A DNA stretch of 37,673 nucleotides, taken from positions 1-37,673 of the forward strand of contig JAGPBF010000012.1 of assembly GCA_018063505.1 (NCBI GenBank), read 5' to 3'. This DNA is from Rhodoferax sp. (lineage in GTDB: Bacteria > Pseudomonadota > Gammaproteobacteria > Burkholderiales > Burkholderiaceae_C). Made by a program: the position numbers and the translations under genes. Under the pieces are notes generated by a model. The model worked only from the letters and a program-made list of their open reading frames with translations. It was not told the DNA's origin and made no database searches. This document shows positions 12,347 through 19,535 of this stretch, piece after piece (the stretch's first letter is position 1; the number at the start of each line of letters is the position of its first letter).

Positions 12347-12664
12347 ATGGATCGCCGCGCACATTCCGTCACATTGCAGCAAGCAACCGAAGCCTCGCCG
12401 ACGCTGGCACGGCTGGCGGAACTCGGCCGCGACTCGGTGGCGCGGCTTCAATCCATTGCGCCCCTGATCCCCGCCCCGCTTCGGCCAGCCGTCAAGGCCG
12501 GCCCGATCGAAGGCGACACTTGGTGTCTGCTGCTCGACAACAATGCCACCGCAGCCAAAATGCGGCAACTGCTGCCATCGCTGCAAGCGCATCTGCGCGT
12601 CAAGGGCTGGGACGTCACGTCCATCCGTTTGAAGGTGCAAGAATCCCGAACACGCCGGGCATGA
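12347..12664 (+). CDS. DUF721 / DciA-like protein
   Basis: This is a small protein of the DUF721 family, to which the bacterial replicative helicase loader DciA belongs. From the ATG at 12347 (MDRRAHSVTLQQ) it has 105 residues, shorter than many DciA proteins but retaining the core LIPAPLRPAVKAGPIEGDTWCLLLDNNATAAKMRQLLPSLQ. The frame opens further upstream to 12305, overlapping the divergent M23 gene; those residues look non-conserved. It is divergent from the M23 gene, with 25 bases between the two starts. The helicase-loader role is inferred from the family and not shown here. Confidence 0.8.
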   Translation: MDRRAHSVTLQQATEASPTLARLAELGRDSVARLQSIAPLIPAPLRPAVKAGPIEGDTWCLLLDNNATAAKMRQLLPSLQAHLRVKGWDVTSIRLKVQESRTRRA

Positions 12665-12680
12665 CCGGTCAGTGTCCAAA

Positions 12681-12756
12681 TGGTGCCGATTGTCGGAATC
12701 GAACTGACGACCTACCGCTTACAAGGCGGTTGCTCTACCAACTGAGCTAAATCGGC
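12681..12756 (-). tRNA. tRNA-Thr (anticodon UGU)
   Basis: The cloverleaf is read on the minus strand from 12756. The acceptor stem is GCCGATT/AATCGGC, the D stem GCTC/GAGC, and the anticodon stem ACCGC/GCGGT around loop CTTGTAA (anticodon TGT, threonine). The T loop is TTCGATT. CCA is encoded at 12683-12681. All stems pair except position 52-62 in the T stem, an A·C mismatch (GTCAG against CCGAC). It lies downstream of sspB with what looks like its own promoter and converges on the DUF721 gene. Confidence 0.96.
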
Positions 12757-12764
12757 ACGGGGGA

Positions 12765-12794
12765 ATTTTACAAGATGCTCCGGGTCGCTCTGAA
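12765..12794 (-). promoter_or_regulatory. Probable sigma70 promoter of tRNA-Thr
   Basis: On the minus strand a -10 hexamer TAAAAT (12770-12765, preceded by TTG) lies 18 bases downstream of TTCAGA (12794-12789), a 4-of-6 match to the -35 consensus. The -10 box ends 8 bases before the mature tRNA 5' end at 12756, so the primary transcript would carry a very short leader. Confidence 0.45.
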
Positions 12795-12813
12795 CTGGCG
12801 TCCCGGCGCCGGT

Positions 12814-13326
12814 TCATTTGATGCGGGTCAGCTTCGGCCGTTTGCCAGAACCCGGGGCTTTGGGCACCGCTTTGGCAGCATCGGCCGGCGGTGGCGCAGC
12901 GGTCGAATCAACCAGTCGCACGTCGCTGTCGGCGGTCCGCGGAGCCTCCCTGGCACGCGCATCATCCGCTGCTTCAGGACCAGGCACATTCGGTGCCTGA
13001 GCCGCAGTCCGGGGGAACGCCATGCCCTGGCCGTTCTCCCGCGCATAGATTGCGATCACGCGATCCACCGGAATCATGATTTCACGCGGTTTGCCAGCGA
13101 AACGCGCACTGAACACAATCAGGTCATTGCCCAGCTTGAGTGAACTGGTCGCATCGAAACTGATATTCAGAACGATTTCACCGTCTTTGACATACTCGCG
13201 CGGAACCTGCACGGTATCGTCGACCTGGACCGCCACATAAGGCGTCAAGCCGTTGTCCGTGCACCATTCGTACAACGCCCGGATCAGGTAAGGGCGGGTC
13301 GAACTCGAGTTTTGTGCGTCAATCAT
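12814..13326 (-). CDS. sspB: ClpXP protease adaptor SspB
   Basis: This is an SspB/stringent starvation protein B family adaptor that delivers ssrA-tagged proteins to ClpXP. The conserved substrate-binding domain is at the N terminus (RPYLIRALYEWCTDNGLTPYV ... FSARFAGKPREIMIPVDRVIAIYARENGQGMAF). A long alanine/proline-rich flexible linker follows. The extreme C terminus RPKLTRIK matches the ClpX-binding XB peptide type. The ATG at 13326 (MIDAQNSS) is preferred over the frame opening at 13332. It follows sspA by 20 bases, the usual sspAB operon. Product about 170 residues. Confidence 0.94.
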   Translation of the reverse strand: MIDAQNSSSTRPYLIRALYEWCTDNGLTPYVAVQVDDTVQVPREYVKDGEIVLNISFDATSSLKLGNDLIVFSARFAGKPREIMIPVDRVIAIYARENGQGMAFPRTAAQAPNVPGPEAADDARAREAPRTADSDVRLVDSTAAPPPADAAKAVPKAPGSGKRPKLTRIK

Positions 13327-13346
13327 CGGCAATCGCGGTGTACGTC

Positions 13347-13958
13347 TTACTTGCGCATCACCTTTTCAGATGGTGTCAATGCCTCAATATACGCCGGTCG
13401 CGAAAAAATGCGCTCCGCGTATTTCAACAGCGGTGCCGCGTTCTTGCTCAGATCGATGCCGTAGAAATCCAGCCGCCACAACAAGGGAGCGATGGCGACG
13501 TCCAGCATCGAGAAGCCCTCGCCCAGCATGTACTTGTTCTTCAGGAAAATCGGCGCGAGTTGGGTCAGGCGATCGCGGATGTGCGAGCGTGCTTTTTCAA
13601 GCAGCTTTTCGTTGCTCTTGGCCGCCCGGGATTCCAGCGTCGAGACATGCACGAAAAGTTCCTTCTCGAAATTGAGCAGAAACAGGCGCACGCGGGCGCG
13701 GTCAACCGGATCGCCAGGCATCAACTGTGGATGCGGAAAACGCTCGTCAATGTACTCATTGATGATGTTCGACTCATACAGGATCAGATCGCGCTCGACC
13801 AGGATAGGCACCTGGCCATAGGGATTCATCACATTGATGTCTTCCGGCTTGTTGTAGAGATCGACATCGCGGATCTCGAAGTCCATGCCTTTCTCGAACA
13901 GCACGAAGCGGCAGCGGTGGGAAAAAGGGCAGGTGGTTCCTGAATACAACACCATCAT
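13347..13958 (-). CDS. sspA: Stringent starvation protein A (GST-fold)
   Basis: This GST-fold protein associates with RNA polymerase during stress and stationary phase in enterobacteria. The 203-residue product has the N-terminal thioredoxin-like domain (MVLYSGTTCPFSHRCRFVLFEKGMDFEI) and the C-terminal all-helical domain. It lacks obvious catalytic GST features beyond the CPFSHRC stretch. Two consecutive ATGs (13958 and 13955) can start it, with a GAGGAG ribosome binding site a few bases upstream. It lies downstream of the petC terminator, so sspAB is likely transcribed separately from petABC. Confidence 0.94.
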   Translation of the reverse strand: MMVLYSGTTCPFSHRCRFVLFEKGMDFEIRDVDLYNKPEDINVMNPYGQVPILVERDLILYESNIINEYIDERFPHPQLMPGDPVDRARVRLFLLNFEKELFVHVSTLESRAAKSNEKLLEKARSHIRDRLTQLAPIFLKNKYMLGEGFSMLDVAIAPLLWRLDFYGIDLSKNAAPLLKYAERIFSRPAYIEALTPSEKVMRK

Positions 13959-14029
13959 GGCGGGAGCTCCTCAAAATCAAAAACAGTCACAGCGCCGATT
14001 GACCCTGGAAACAGGTCGGCGTCGAAACT

Positions 14030-14063
14030 AAAAAGAGTGGGATGCCTATTTGCAAACCCACTC
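14030..14063 (-). terminator. Rho-independent terminator after petABC
   Basis: On the minus strand, GAGTGGG (14063-14057) pairs perfectly with CCCACTC (14041-14035) across a 15-base loop. A run of five T residues (14034-14030) follows directly. It lies about 50 bases after the petC stop and ahead of sspA, so it should separate the two operons. Confidence 0.75.
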
Positions 14064-14074
14064 TGAAAACGCAA

Positions 14075-14095
14075 GCCCCTCGGATCGCAAGGGGC
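14075..14095 (-). terminator. Accessory hairpin upstream of the main petABC terminator
   Basis: On the minus strand GCCCCT (14095-14090) pairs with AGGGGC (14080-14075) over a 9-base loop. The sequence TTGCGTTTT follows, a weaker T-tract. It lies 17 bases after the petC stop and just before the stronger hairpin at 14035-14063, so it may be a first-step terminator or a 3'-end stabilising structure. Confidence 0.45.
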
Positions 14096-14111
14096 CTGGA
14101 CGGCTCAAGCC

Positions 14112-14888
14112 CTACTTGATTTCTTTCCAGTACGAGGCATTCAAGCGCCAGGTGAACACGGTCAACACCGCAAGAAACAGCAGTACACCAACACCGACAC
14201 GCTTGCGCGTGTTTTGCGACGGCTCGCCCATCCATTGCAGATAGCTGACCAGATCACCCACGGCATTGTCGTACTCCAGCGTGGACATGCTGCCCGGCGT
14301 TACCTGCTGCCAGTTCTTGAACACATGCACCTCATGGCCATGCTCTTCCTTGGTCTCGTAAACCGGAATCCGGCTGCCCTGCAGCTGCCACAGCACATGC
14401 GGCATGCCGACGTTCGGAAACGCCAGGTTGTTCCAGCCGGTCGGCTTGGTGGCGTCCGGGTAATAGGTGCGCAGATAGGTGTACAGGTAATCCGCGCCAC
14501 TGCCCTGGCCGGCGGCGGCACGTGAGCGTGCGATCACGGTCAGGTCTGGCGGATTGGCGCCGAACCACTGCTTGGCCTCCTTCGGATCGATGGCCGCAAC
14601 CATGTTGTCGCCAACCTTTTCCGTCGTGAACAGCAGGTTGTCCTTGATCTGCTCGACCGTGAGACCGATGTCGGTCAGGCGGTTGTACCGCATGAATGCT
14701 GCCGAGTGGCAGTTCAGACAGTAATTGACGAACAACTTGGCGCCGTTTTGCAGCGCTACCAGGTCGTTGGTCTTGTTGGGCGCCTTGTCCCAGGGGATAC
14801 CGCCCTCGGCCGCGTGAACGCCCGCGAGCAAACCCAGCGATGCGACGATCGCGCAGGCAGCCTTGCTGATGAGTCCAGTTGTTTTCAT
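14112..14888 (-). CDS. petC: Cytochrome c1 of the bc1 complex
   Basis: This is the haem c subunit of ubiquinol:cytochrome c oxidoreductase, anchored in the inner membrane facing the periplasm. It passes electrons from the Rieske protein to soluble cytochrome c. The 258-residue product has a signal peptide (residues 1-26, ending VHA) and one haem-binding CLNCH (C57, C60, H61). It also has the conserved PNVGMPHVLW region and a C-terminal membrane anchor (VGVGVLLFLAVLTVFTW). The ATG at 14888 has an AGGAG ribosome binding site 9 bases upstream. The frame opens earlier, at 14918, overlapping petB. It is the last gene of petABC. Confidence 0.95.
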   Translation of the reverse strand: MKTTGLISKAACAIVASLGLLAGVHAAEGGIPWDKAPNKTNDLVALQNGAKLFVNYCLNCHSAAFMRYNRLTDIGLTVEQIKDNLLFTTEKVGDNMVAAIDPKEAKQWFGANPPDLTVIARSRAAAGQGSGADYLYTYLRTYYPDATKPTGWNNLAFPNVGMPHVLWQLQGSRIPVYETKEEHGHEVHVFKNWQQVTPGSMSTLEYDNAVGDLVSYLQWMGEPSQNTRKRVGVGVLLFLAVLTVFTWRLNASYWKEIK

Positions 14889-14904
14889 TCTGCTTGTCTC
14901 CTGC

Positions 14905-16305
14905 TCAATGGGCCGCAAACGTCACACGTGCAGGCACAGGTTTGGGTTCGCCCACGGTACTCCACCACGGCATCAGCAGGAAAAATCCGAAATAGAACAG
15001 GGTACCGACCTGCGACACACGCTCGCCAATGGGAGAGGGCGGCTGCACGCCAAGATAGGCCAGCACAATGAAGTTGATCACGAAGATGCCGTAAAGGTAT
15101 TTGTGCCAGTCGGGCCGGTAACGGATCGACTTGACGGGGCTGTGGTCAAGCCAGGGCAGGAAGAACAGGATGATGACCGCACCGCCCATCACCACCACAC
15201 CCCAGAACTTGGCGTCGATGTTCCACATCATCAGAACAACCGCCAGGGCTGCAATCAGGATCGCAGGCTTCAGGAAGGACGGCATCTTCACCTTGAGCAC
15301 CAGCAACAGGGAACCACCGACCACACATGCGATCAGCGCGTACATCATCTCGCTGGTGATGGCACGCAGCATCGAGTAATACGGCGTGAAGTACCACACC
15401 GGTGCAATGTGCAATGGCGTCTTGAACGGATCGGCCGGAATGAAGTTGTTGTACTCCAGGAAATAACCACCGAACTCGGGGGCGAAGAACACGATGGCAC
15501 TGAACACCATCAGGAACATGCTGACAGCGAAGATGTCGTGCACGGTGTAGTACGGGTGGAACGGAATGCCGTCGACCGGATGCCCGTCCTTGCCCTTGTT
15601 GGCCTTGATCTCGATACCGTCCGGGTTGTTGGAGCCGACCTCGTGCAACGCAATGATGTGGGCCGCCACCAGACCGAGCAGTACCAGGGGTACCGCGATC
15701 ACGTGAAAGCTGAAGAAGCGGTTCAAGGTGGCGTCACCGACCACGTAGTCACCACGAATCAGCAACGCCAGATCCGGGCCGACAAACGGAATGGCCGCAA
15801 ACAGATTCACGATCACCTGGGCGCCCCAGTAGCTCATCTGGCCCCACGGCAGCAGATAACCCATGAATGCCTCGGCCATCAAACACAGGAAGATAGCGCA
15901 GCCGAACACCCAGATCAGTTCACGCGGCTTGCGGTAGCTGCCATAAATCAATCCGCGAAACATGTGCAGATAGATCACGACAAAAAATGCCGACGCGCCG
16001 GTGGAGTGCATGTAACGGATCAGCCAGCCCCACGGCACATCACGCATGATGTACTCGACCGAGCCGAAGGCCAGCGCAGCATCGGGCTTGTAATGCATCA
16101 CCAGAAAAATGCCGGTGACGATCTGGATCACCAGCACCAGCATCGCAAGCGAGCCGAAGATGTACCAGAAGTTGAAGTTCTTGGGCGCGTAATACTCACC
16201 CATGTGCTCGTTGTAGAGCTTGGAGAGCGGAAAACGGTTGTCGACCCAATTGAGCAGCTTGGCCGAAGCCGGCGCATTGGGGGATATCTCTTTCATTTCA
16301 GCCAC
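14905..16305 (-). CDS. petB: Cytochrome b of the bc1 complex
   Basis: This is the di-haem quinol-oxidising and quinone-reducing membrane subunit of the bc1 complex. The 466-residue product is fused-length (b6 plus subunit IV regions). Haem ligands are H100 and H114 in helix B and H201 and H216 in helix D, the latter with 14 residues between them. The Qo-site motif reads PVWY (HIAPVWYFTPYY) where mitochondria have PEWY. The start is GTG at 16305 with GGAG six bases upstream; an ATG three codons later is possible. It sits 32 bases after petA and 16 bases before petC. Confidence 0.96.
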   Translation of the reverse strand: MAEMKEISPNAPASAKLLNWVDNRFPLSKLYNEHMGEYYAPKNFNFWYIFGSLAMLVLVIQIVTGIFLVMHYKPDAALAFGSVEYIMRDVPWGWLIRYMHSTGASAFFVVIYLHMFRGLIYGSYRKPRELIWVFGCAIFLCLMAEAFMGYLLPWGQMSYWGAQVIVNLFAAIPFVGPDLALLIRGDYVVGDATLNRFFSFHVIAVPLVLLGLVAAHIIALHEVGSNNPDGIEIKANKGKDGHPVDGIPFHPYYTVHDIFAVSMFLMVFSAIVFFAPEFGGYFLEYNNFIPADPFKTPLHIAPVWYFTPYYSMLRAITSEMMYALIACVVGGSLLLVLKVKMPSFLKPAILIAALAVVLMMWNIDAKFWGVVVMGGAVIILFFLPWLDHSPVKSIRYRPDWHKYLYGIFVINFIVLAYLGVQPPSPIGERVSQVGTLFYFGFFLLMPWWSTVGEPKPVPARVTFAAH

Positions 16306-16337
16306 GTTGTGCTCCGATGCGGGATGTCTTCATGGGG

Positions 16338-16937
16338 TCAGGCCTTCTTGTCTTCACCGATCAGCACCCGGCTGTCCGACAGATACATGTGCGGCGGAAC
16401 AACCAGATTGTCCGGCGCCGGCTTGTTCTTGAAGACCCGCCCTGCCAGATCGAATGTCGAACCGTGGCAAGGGCAGAAGAAGCCACCCTTCCAGTCGTCA
16501 GGCAGCGATGGTTGCGGGCCGGTTTGAAAACGATCAGAGGGCGAGCATCCCAAGTGGGTGCATATGCCAACCACCACCAGGAATTCAGGCTTGATCGACC
16601 GCGTCTCGTTGCGCGCATATTCGGGGGTGAACTCATCGGGCTTGCGCTCGGACTTCGGATCGGCAAGCTCCGGGTCAAGGCCAGGCAATGCGGCCAGTTC
16701 TTCCTTCGTGCGGCGCATGATCCAGACCGGTTTGCCACGCCATTCAACAGTCATTTTTTCACCGGGCTTGAGCGATGAAATGTCGGCTTCAACGGCAGCG
16801 CCTGCGGCCTTGGCCCGCTCCGAAGGCTGGAAACTGCTCACAAACGGGACGGCGGTGAAGGCGCCGCCGACAGCACCCGCACAACCGGAGGCGATGAGCC
16901 ACGTCCGTTTGCTGGTGTCGACTGGGGTGTCACTCAT
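16338..16937 (-). CDS. petA: Rieske iron-sulfur subunit of the bc1 complex
   Basis: This is the [2Fe-2S] protein that takes the first electron from quinol. The 199-residue product from the ATG at 16937 (MSDTPVDTSKR) has an N-terminal membrane segment and the two cluster-binding boxes CTHLGC and CPCHGS. The targeting region reads SKRTWLIASGCAGAVGG: a Tat-type signal with Lys-Arg in place of the twin arginine. That fits export by the Tat system encoded at 21228-22835. An upstream frame opening at 16958 is less likely. It is first in petABC. Confidence 0.95.
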   Translation of the reverse strand: MSDTPVDTSKRTWLIASGCAGAVGGAFTAVPFVSSFQPSERAKAAGAAVEADISSLKPGEKMTVEWRGKPVWIMRRTKEELAALPGLDPELADPKSERKPDEFTPEYARNETRSIKPEFLVVVGICTHLGCSPSDRFQTGPQPSLPDDWKGGFFCPCHGSTFDLAGRVFKNKPAPDNLVVPPHMYLSDSRVLIGEDKKA

Positions 16938-16978
16938 GGGAATCCTCAATGAAAACATCGCTCTTGGGTCAGCGCGGG

Positions 16979-16984
16979 ATTGTA
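16979..16984 (-). promoter_or_regulatory. Possible -10 element of the petABC promoter
   Basis: The minus strand shows TACAAT in the context CAGCTACAATCCC, 41 bases upstream of the petA start codon at 16937. No good -35 box is seen at 16-18 bases. The same CTACAAT string occurs upstream of mscL and of the degS-like gene, which supports a common -10 preference. Single-element evidence only. Confidence 0.3.
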
Positions 16985-17097
16985 GCTGACCGACTCACCG
17001 GTTCCGGCGCCTGCGCCTGCGCGAGGACCATCAGGTGCAGTGCGTGTGGCCGCAGCTGATGTCGCATGCTTTACATTCGCCCGTTCAATCCCGTACC

Positions 17098-17103
17098 TAC
17101 AAT
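17098..17103 (+). promoter_or_regulatory. Possible -10 element of the mscL promoter
   Basis: TACAAT (context CCTACAATCG) lies 35 bases before the mscL ATG. That would give a leader of roughly 30 bases containing the GGAG ribosome binding site at 17129-17132. A TTTACA at 17070-17075 is 22 bases upstream of the hexamer, too far for a standard -35, so the promoter is only partly supported. Confidence 0.3.
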
Positions 17104-17138
17104 CGTCTGCCAGGCCATAACCAAATACGGAGTCCCCA

Positions 17139-17567
17139 ATGAGCATGATGTCGGAATTCAAGGAATTTGCCCTCAAGGGCAACGTGATGGACCTCGCGGT
17201 CGGTGTCATCATCGGTGCTGCGTTCGGAAAAATCGTGGACTCCATGGTGGCGGATCTGATCATGCCACTGGTGGGCGCAGTTGTCGGCAACCTGGACTTT
17301 TCGAGCATGTATGTGGTGCTGGGCAGCATCCCTGCGGGAGTAGGCACCAGCCTGGCCGAAATGAAAAAGGCGGGTGTGCCCGTATTTGCTTATGGCAACT
17401 TCATCACCATCGCCGTCAATTTCATCATCCTGGCATTCATCATCTTCATGATGGTCAAGCAGATGAACCGGCTCAAGCGCGAAGTGCCTCCCGCTCCCGT
17501 GGCTCCGGTGGCTACGCCTGAAGACATTCTGCTGCTGCGCCAGATCCGCGACAGCCTCAAGAAGTAG
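17139..17567 (+). CDS. mscL: Large-conductance mechanosensitive channel MscL
   Basis: This is the inner-membrane emergency valve that opens under hypo-osmotic shock. The 142-residue product has the N-terminal amphipathic helix and first transmembrane segment ([37 protein letters not shown]), a periplasmic loop, the second transmembrane segment ([24 protein letters not shown]) and a cytoplasmic C-terminal helix. GGAG lies 6 bases before the ATG. The stop is TAG, and the last 11 bases overlap the 3' end of pdxA on the opposite strand. Confidence 0.96.
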   Translation: MSMMSEFKEFALKGNVMDLAVGVIIGAAFGKIVDSMVADLIMPLVGAVVGNLDFSSMYVVLGSIPAGVGTSLAEMKKAGVPVFAYGNFITIAVNFIILAFIIFMMVKQMNRLKREVPPAPVAPVATPEDILLLRQIRDSLKK

Positions 17568-18621
17568 TCCTGGCGGCCACTGGCGCGCACAGTTGCCGCG
17601 CCATCCGGATGGCCTCGATCAGGCTGGCAGCATCGGCAGTACCGGTGCCTGCAATATCGAACGCCGTGCCGTGATCCGGGCTGGTGCGCACCAGCGGCAG
17701 ACCCAACGTGACGTTGACGCCCTTGTCGACTCCCAGATATTTGACCGGGATCAGTCCCTGGTCGTGGTACATCGCCACCACCACATCGAATTCCCGCACC
17801 AACCCTGGCAGCGCCCGGGCCCGCATGAATACCGTATCGGGGGCATAAGGCCCGTGCACGTCCAGACCCTGGGCGCTGGCCTGTGCCATGGCCGGAGCAA
17901 TGGTGTCGATTTCCTCGCGGCCGAACAGGCCGCCTTCGCCAGCGTGGGGATTGAGCCCGGCCACTGCAATACGGGGCACCCGTCCGAGCACGGGAATCAA
18001 TGCCGCGTGGGTAATTTGCAGCGTTTCCAGCACATTGGCAAACGTGACAGCTTCGATGGCGTCGCGCAAGGCCATATGGATGCTGACCAGCACCGTTCGC
18101 AGCTCGTCGTTGGCCAGCATCATGCGCACCGGCAGTTCACGCAAGGAAACACCGCGGTTTTCTGCCGCCCTTGCCTGCAGCATTTCCGTATGCCCGGGGT
18201 AGCCGTTGTGCGGGGCGCCTGCTGCAGCCAGCGCCTCCTTGTGCAGTGGTGCCGTGACGATGGCCGAGACATCTCCGTGCAAGGCCGCATCAGCCGCCCA
18301 CAGCACACTCTCGGCGGCCGAGGTGCCAGCCTGGGCACTGACCACTCCGACTGCCACCAGCGGCCCGGCTCGGACCACTTGCAGCACCGGGATGCAGCCG
18401 GTTGGTACCGACAACGCGTCGGACGCTTGCGTGATTTCGGCCACCGGCAACTGAACATCACCAGGCCCGGTTATCCATGCGGCCGCGCGGCGCAGGCTGG
18501 CGACATCTCCCGCCACAAAACATCCTTCGGTGATGCCGGGGGCATCGCGAAATGCCTTGGCAATGATTTCCGGCCCGATTCCGGCCGGGTCTCCCATCGT
18601 GATGGCAATTGGCAAGTGCAT
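17557..18621 (-). CDS. pdxA: 4-hydroxythreonine-4-phosphate dehydrogenase PdxA
   Basis: This NAD-dependent dehydrogenase works in the DXP-dependent pyridoxal 5'-phosphate pathway. The 354-residue product starts at the ATG at 18621 ([20 protein letters not shown]) and keeps the metal-ligand histidine contexts [25 protein letters not shown] and [16 protein letters not shown]. The frame remains open upstream to 18870, but only within the antisense-free body of the preceding nif3 gene. The start is 7 bases after the nif3 stop, so co-transcription is likely. The C terminus overlaps the mscL 3' end by 11 bases. Confidence 0.94.
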   Translation of the reverse strand: MHLPIAITMGDPAGIGPEIIAKAFRDAPGITEGCFVAGDVASLRRAAAWITGPGDVQLPVAEITQASDALSVPTGCIPVLQVVRAGPLVAVGVVSAQAGTSAAESVLWAADAALHGDVSAIVTAPLHKEALAAAGAPHNGYPGHTEMLQARAAENRGVSLRELPVRMMLANDELRTVLVSIHMALRDAIEAVTFANVLETLQITHAALIPVLGRVPRIAVAGLNPHAGEGGLFGREEIDTIAPAMAQASAQGLDVHGPYAPDTVFMRARALPGLVREFDVVVAMYHDQGLIPVKYLGVDKGVNVTLGLPLVRTSPDHGTAFDIAGTGTADAASLIEAIRMARQLCAPVAARTTS

Positions 18622-18628
18622 GAAAGTC

Positions 18629-19387
18629 TCAGGCTGGATTGTCGATGTCGATGAACTCATGTTCCAGCGACAATTGCGCGGCCACATGGCCGGCCACCGC
18701 TGGCGCGCCATACCGCTCGCTGGCATGGTGACCACAGGCAAAATAACCCACACCACATTCGCGCGCATAGTGCGCCTGAGGCTCCGATATTTCACCGGTG
18801 ATGAAGGCATCTGCGCCAGCTGCAATGGCTGACTCGAAATAGGCCTGTGCGCCGCCGGTACACCATGCAATGCGCCGGATCGGCCGGTCGCGGTTTTCGA
18901 CGACGGTCACGCACCGTCCCAGCGATGTCTCGATTCGCCTGGCCAATGCCGCCGCATTGTCGAAACCTTTGCCATCTGCAGTGGCCCCGATGAAGCCGAG
19001 GTCCTGATCACCAAAACGCCCCGCTGCGGTCAAACCCAGGCGCAAACCGAGTTGTGCGTTGTTGCCCCATTGCGGATGCGCGTCCAGTGGCAGGTGATAA
19101 GCAAACAGGTTGATATCGTGCTGCAGCAGCAGGGCCAGCCGCTTCTTCATCCAGCCAGTCACCCGCCCGTCCTGTCCGCGCCAGAAAAGGCCATGGTGCA
19201 CAAAAACCGTGTCGGCGCCGCGCTCGATGGCAGCCGCTATCAGCGCCAGGCTGGCGGTCACTCCGGAGACGATCTTGCGCACATCCAGCCGGCCTTCCAC
19301 TTGCAGACCATTGGGCCCGTAGTCGCGGAATTTTTCGGGCTGCAGCAGCGTGTCAAGGGTCTGCGCCAGCAGGATTCGGTCGGTCAT
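18629..19387 (-). CDS. Nif3-like dinuclear metal-centre protein
   Basis: This is a NIF3/DUF34 (YbgI-like) family protein of conserved but unclear function, often linked to GTP cyclohydrolase-type chemistry. The 252-residue product from the ATG at 19387 (MTDRILLAQTLDTLLQPEKFRDYGPNGLQVEG) has the metal-binding stretches FVHHGLFWRG and CGHHASERYGA, which look intact. The frame extends upstream to 19624 without family similarity. It lies between the YkgJ-like gene and pdxA on the same strand. Confidence 0.9.
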   Translation of the reverse strand: MTDRILLAQTLDTLLQPEKFRDYGPNGLQVEGRLDVRKIVSGVTASLALIAAAIERGADTVFVHHGLFWRGQDGRVTGWMKKRLALLLQHDINLFAYHLPLDAHPQWGNNAQLGLRLGLTAAGRFGDQDLGFIGATADGKGFDNAAALARRIETSLGRCVTVVENRDRPIRRIAWCTGGAQAYFESAIAAGADAFITGEISEPQAHYARECGVGYFACGHHASERYGAPAVAGHVAAQLSLEHEFIDIDNPA

Positions 19388-19424
19388 GGCCTGGATCTTG
19401 TCGTCAATGGTCGGGTTGCAGGCG

Positions 19425-19441
19425 CCGGGACGACGTCCCGG
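19425..19441. repeat. Perfect 17-base odd-centred palindrome
   Basis: CCGGGACG-A-CGTCCCGG reads the same on both strands and folds into a 7-bp stem with a 3-base loop. It sits in the 148-base gap between the YkgJ-like gene and the nif3-like gene, 38 bases upstream of the nif3 ATG. No T-tract follows on either strand, so it is not a standard intrinsic terminator. A protein-binding site or an mRNA hairpin is possible. Confidence 0.5.
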
Positions 19442-19535
19442 GTCTGCCGCAGGACATTGTCGGCCAATACACCGCGGCGACCGTTGGGCAGCAACTGCAA
19501 GCTCCCCCCGCTCAGTGACGGACCCTGACCCTGTG

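Noticed and set aside
14863..16527. A 554-codon plus-strand open frame opposite petB
   Set aside because: The translated sequence is histidine- and glutamine-rich with no domain, typical of the complement of a membrane-protein gene; petB on the other strand is full length and convincing.
17070..17103. TTTACA plus TACAAT as a full mscL promoter
   Set aside because: The spacer is 22 bases, too long for a sigma70 promoter; only the TACAAT element was kept, at low confidence.
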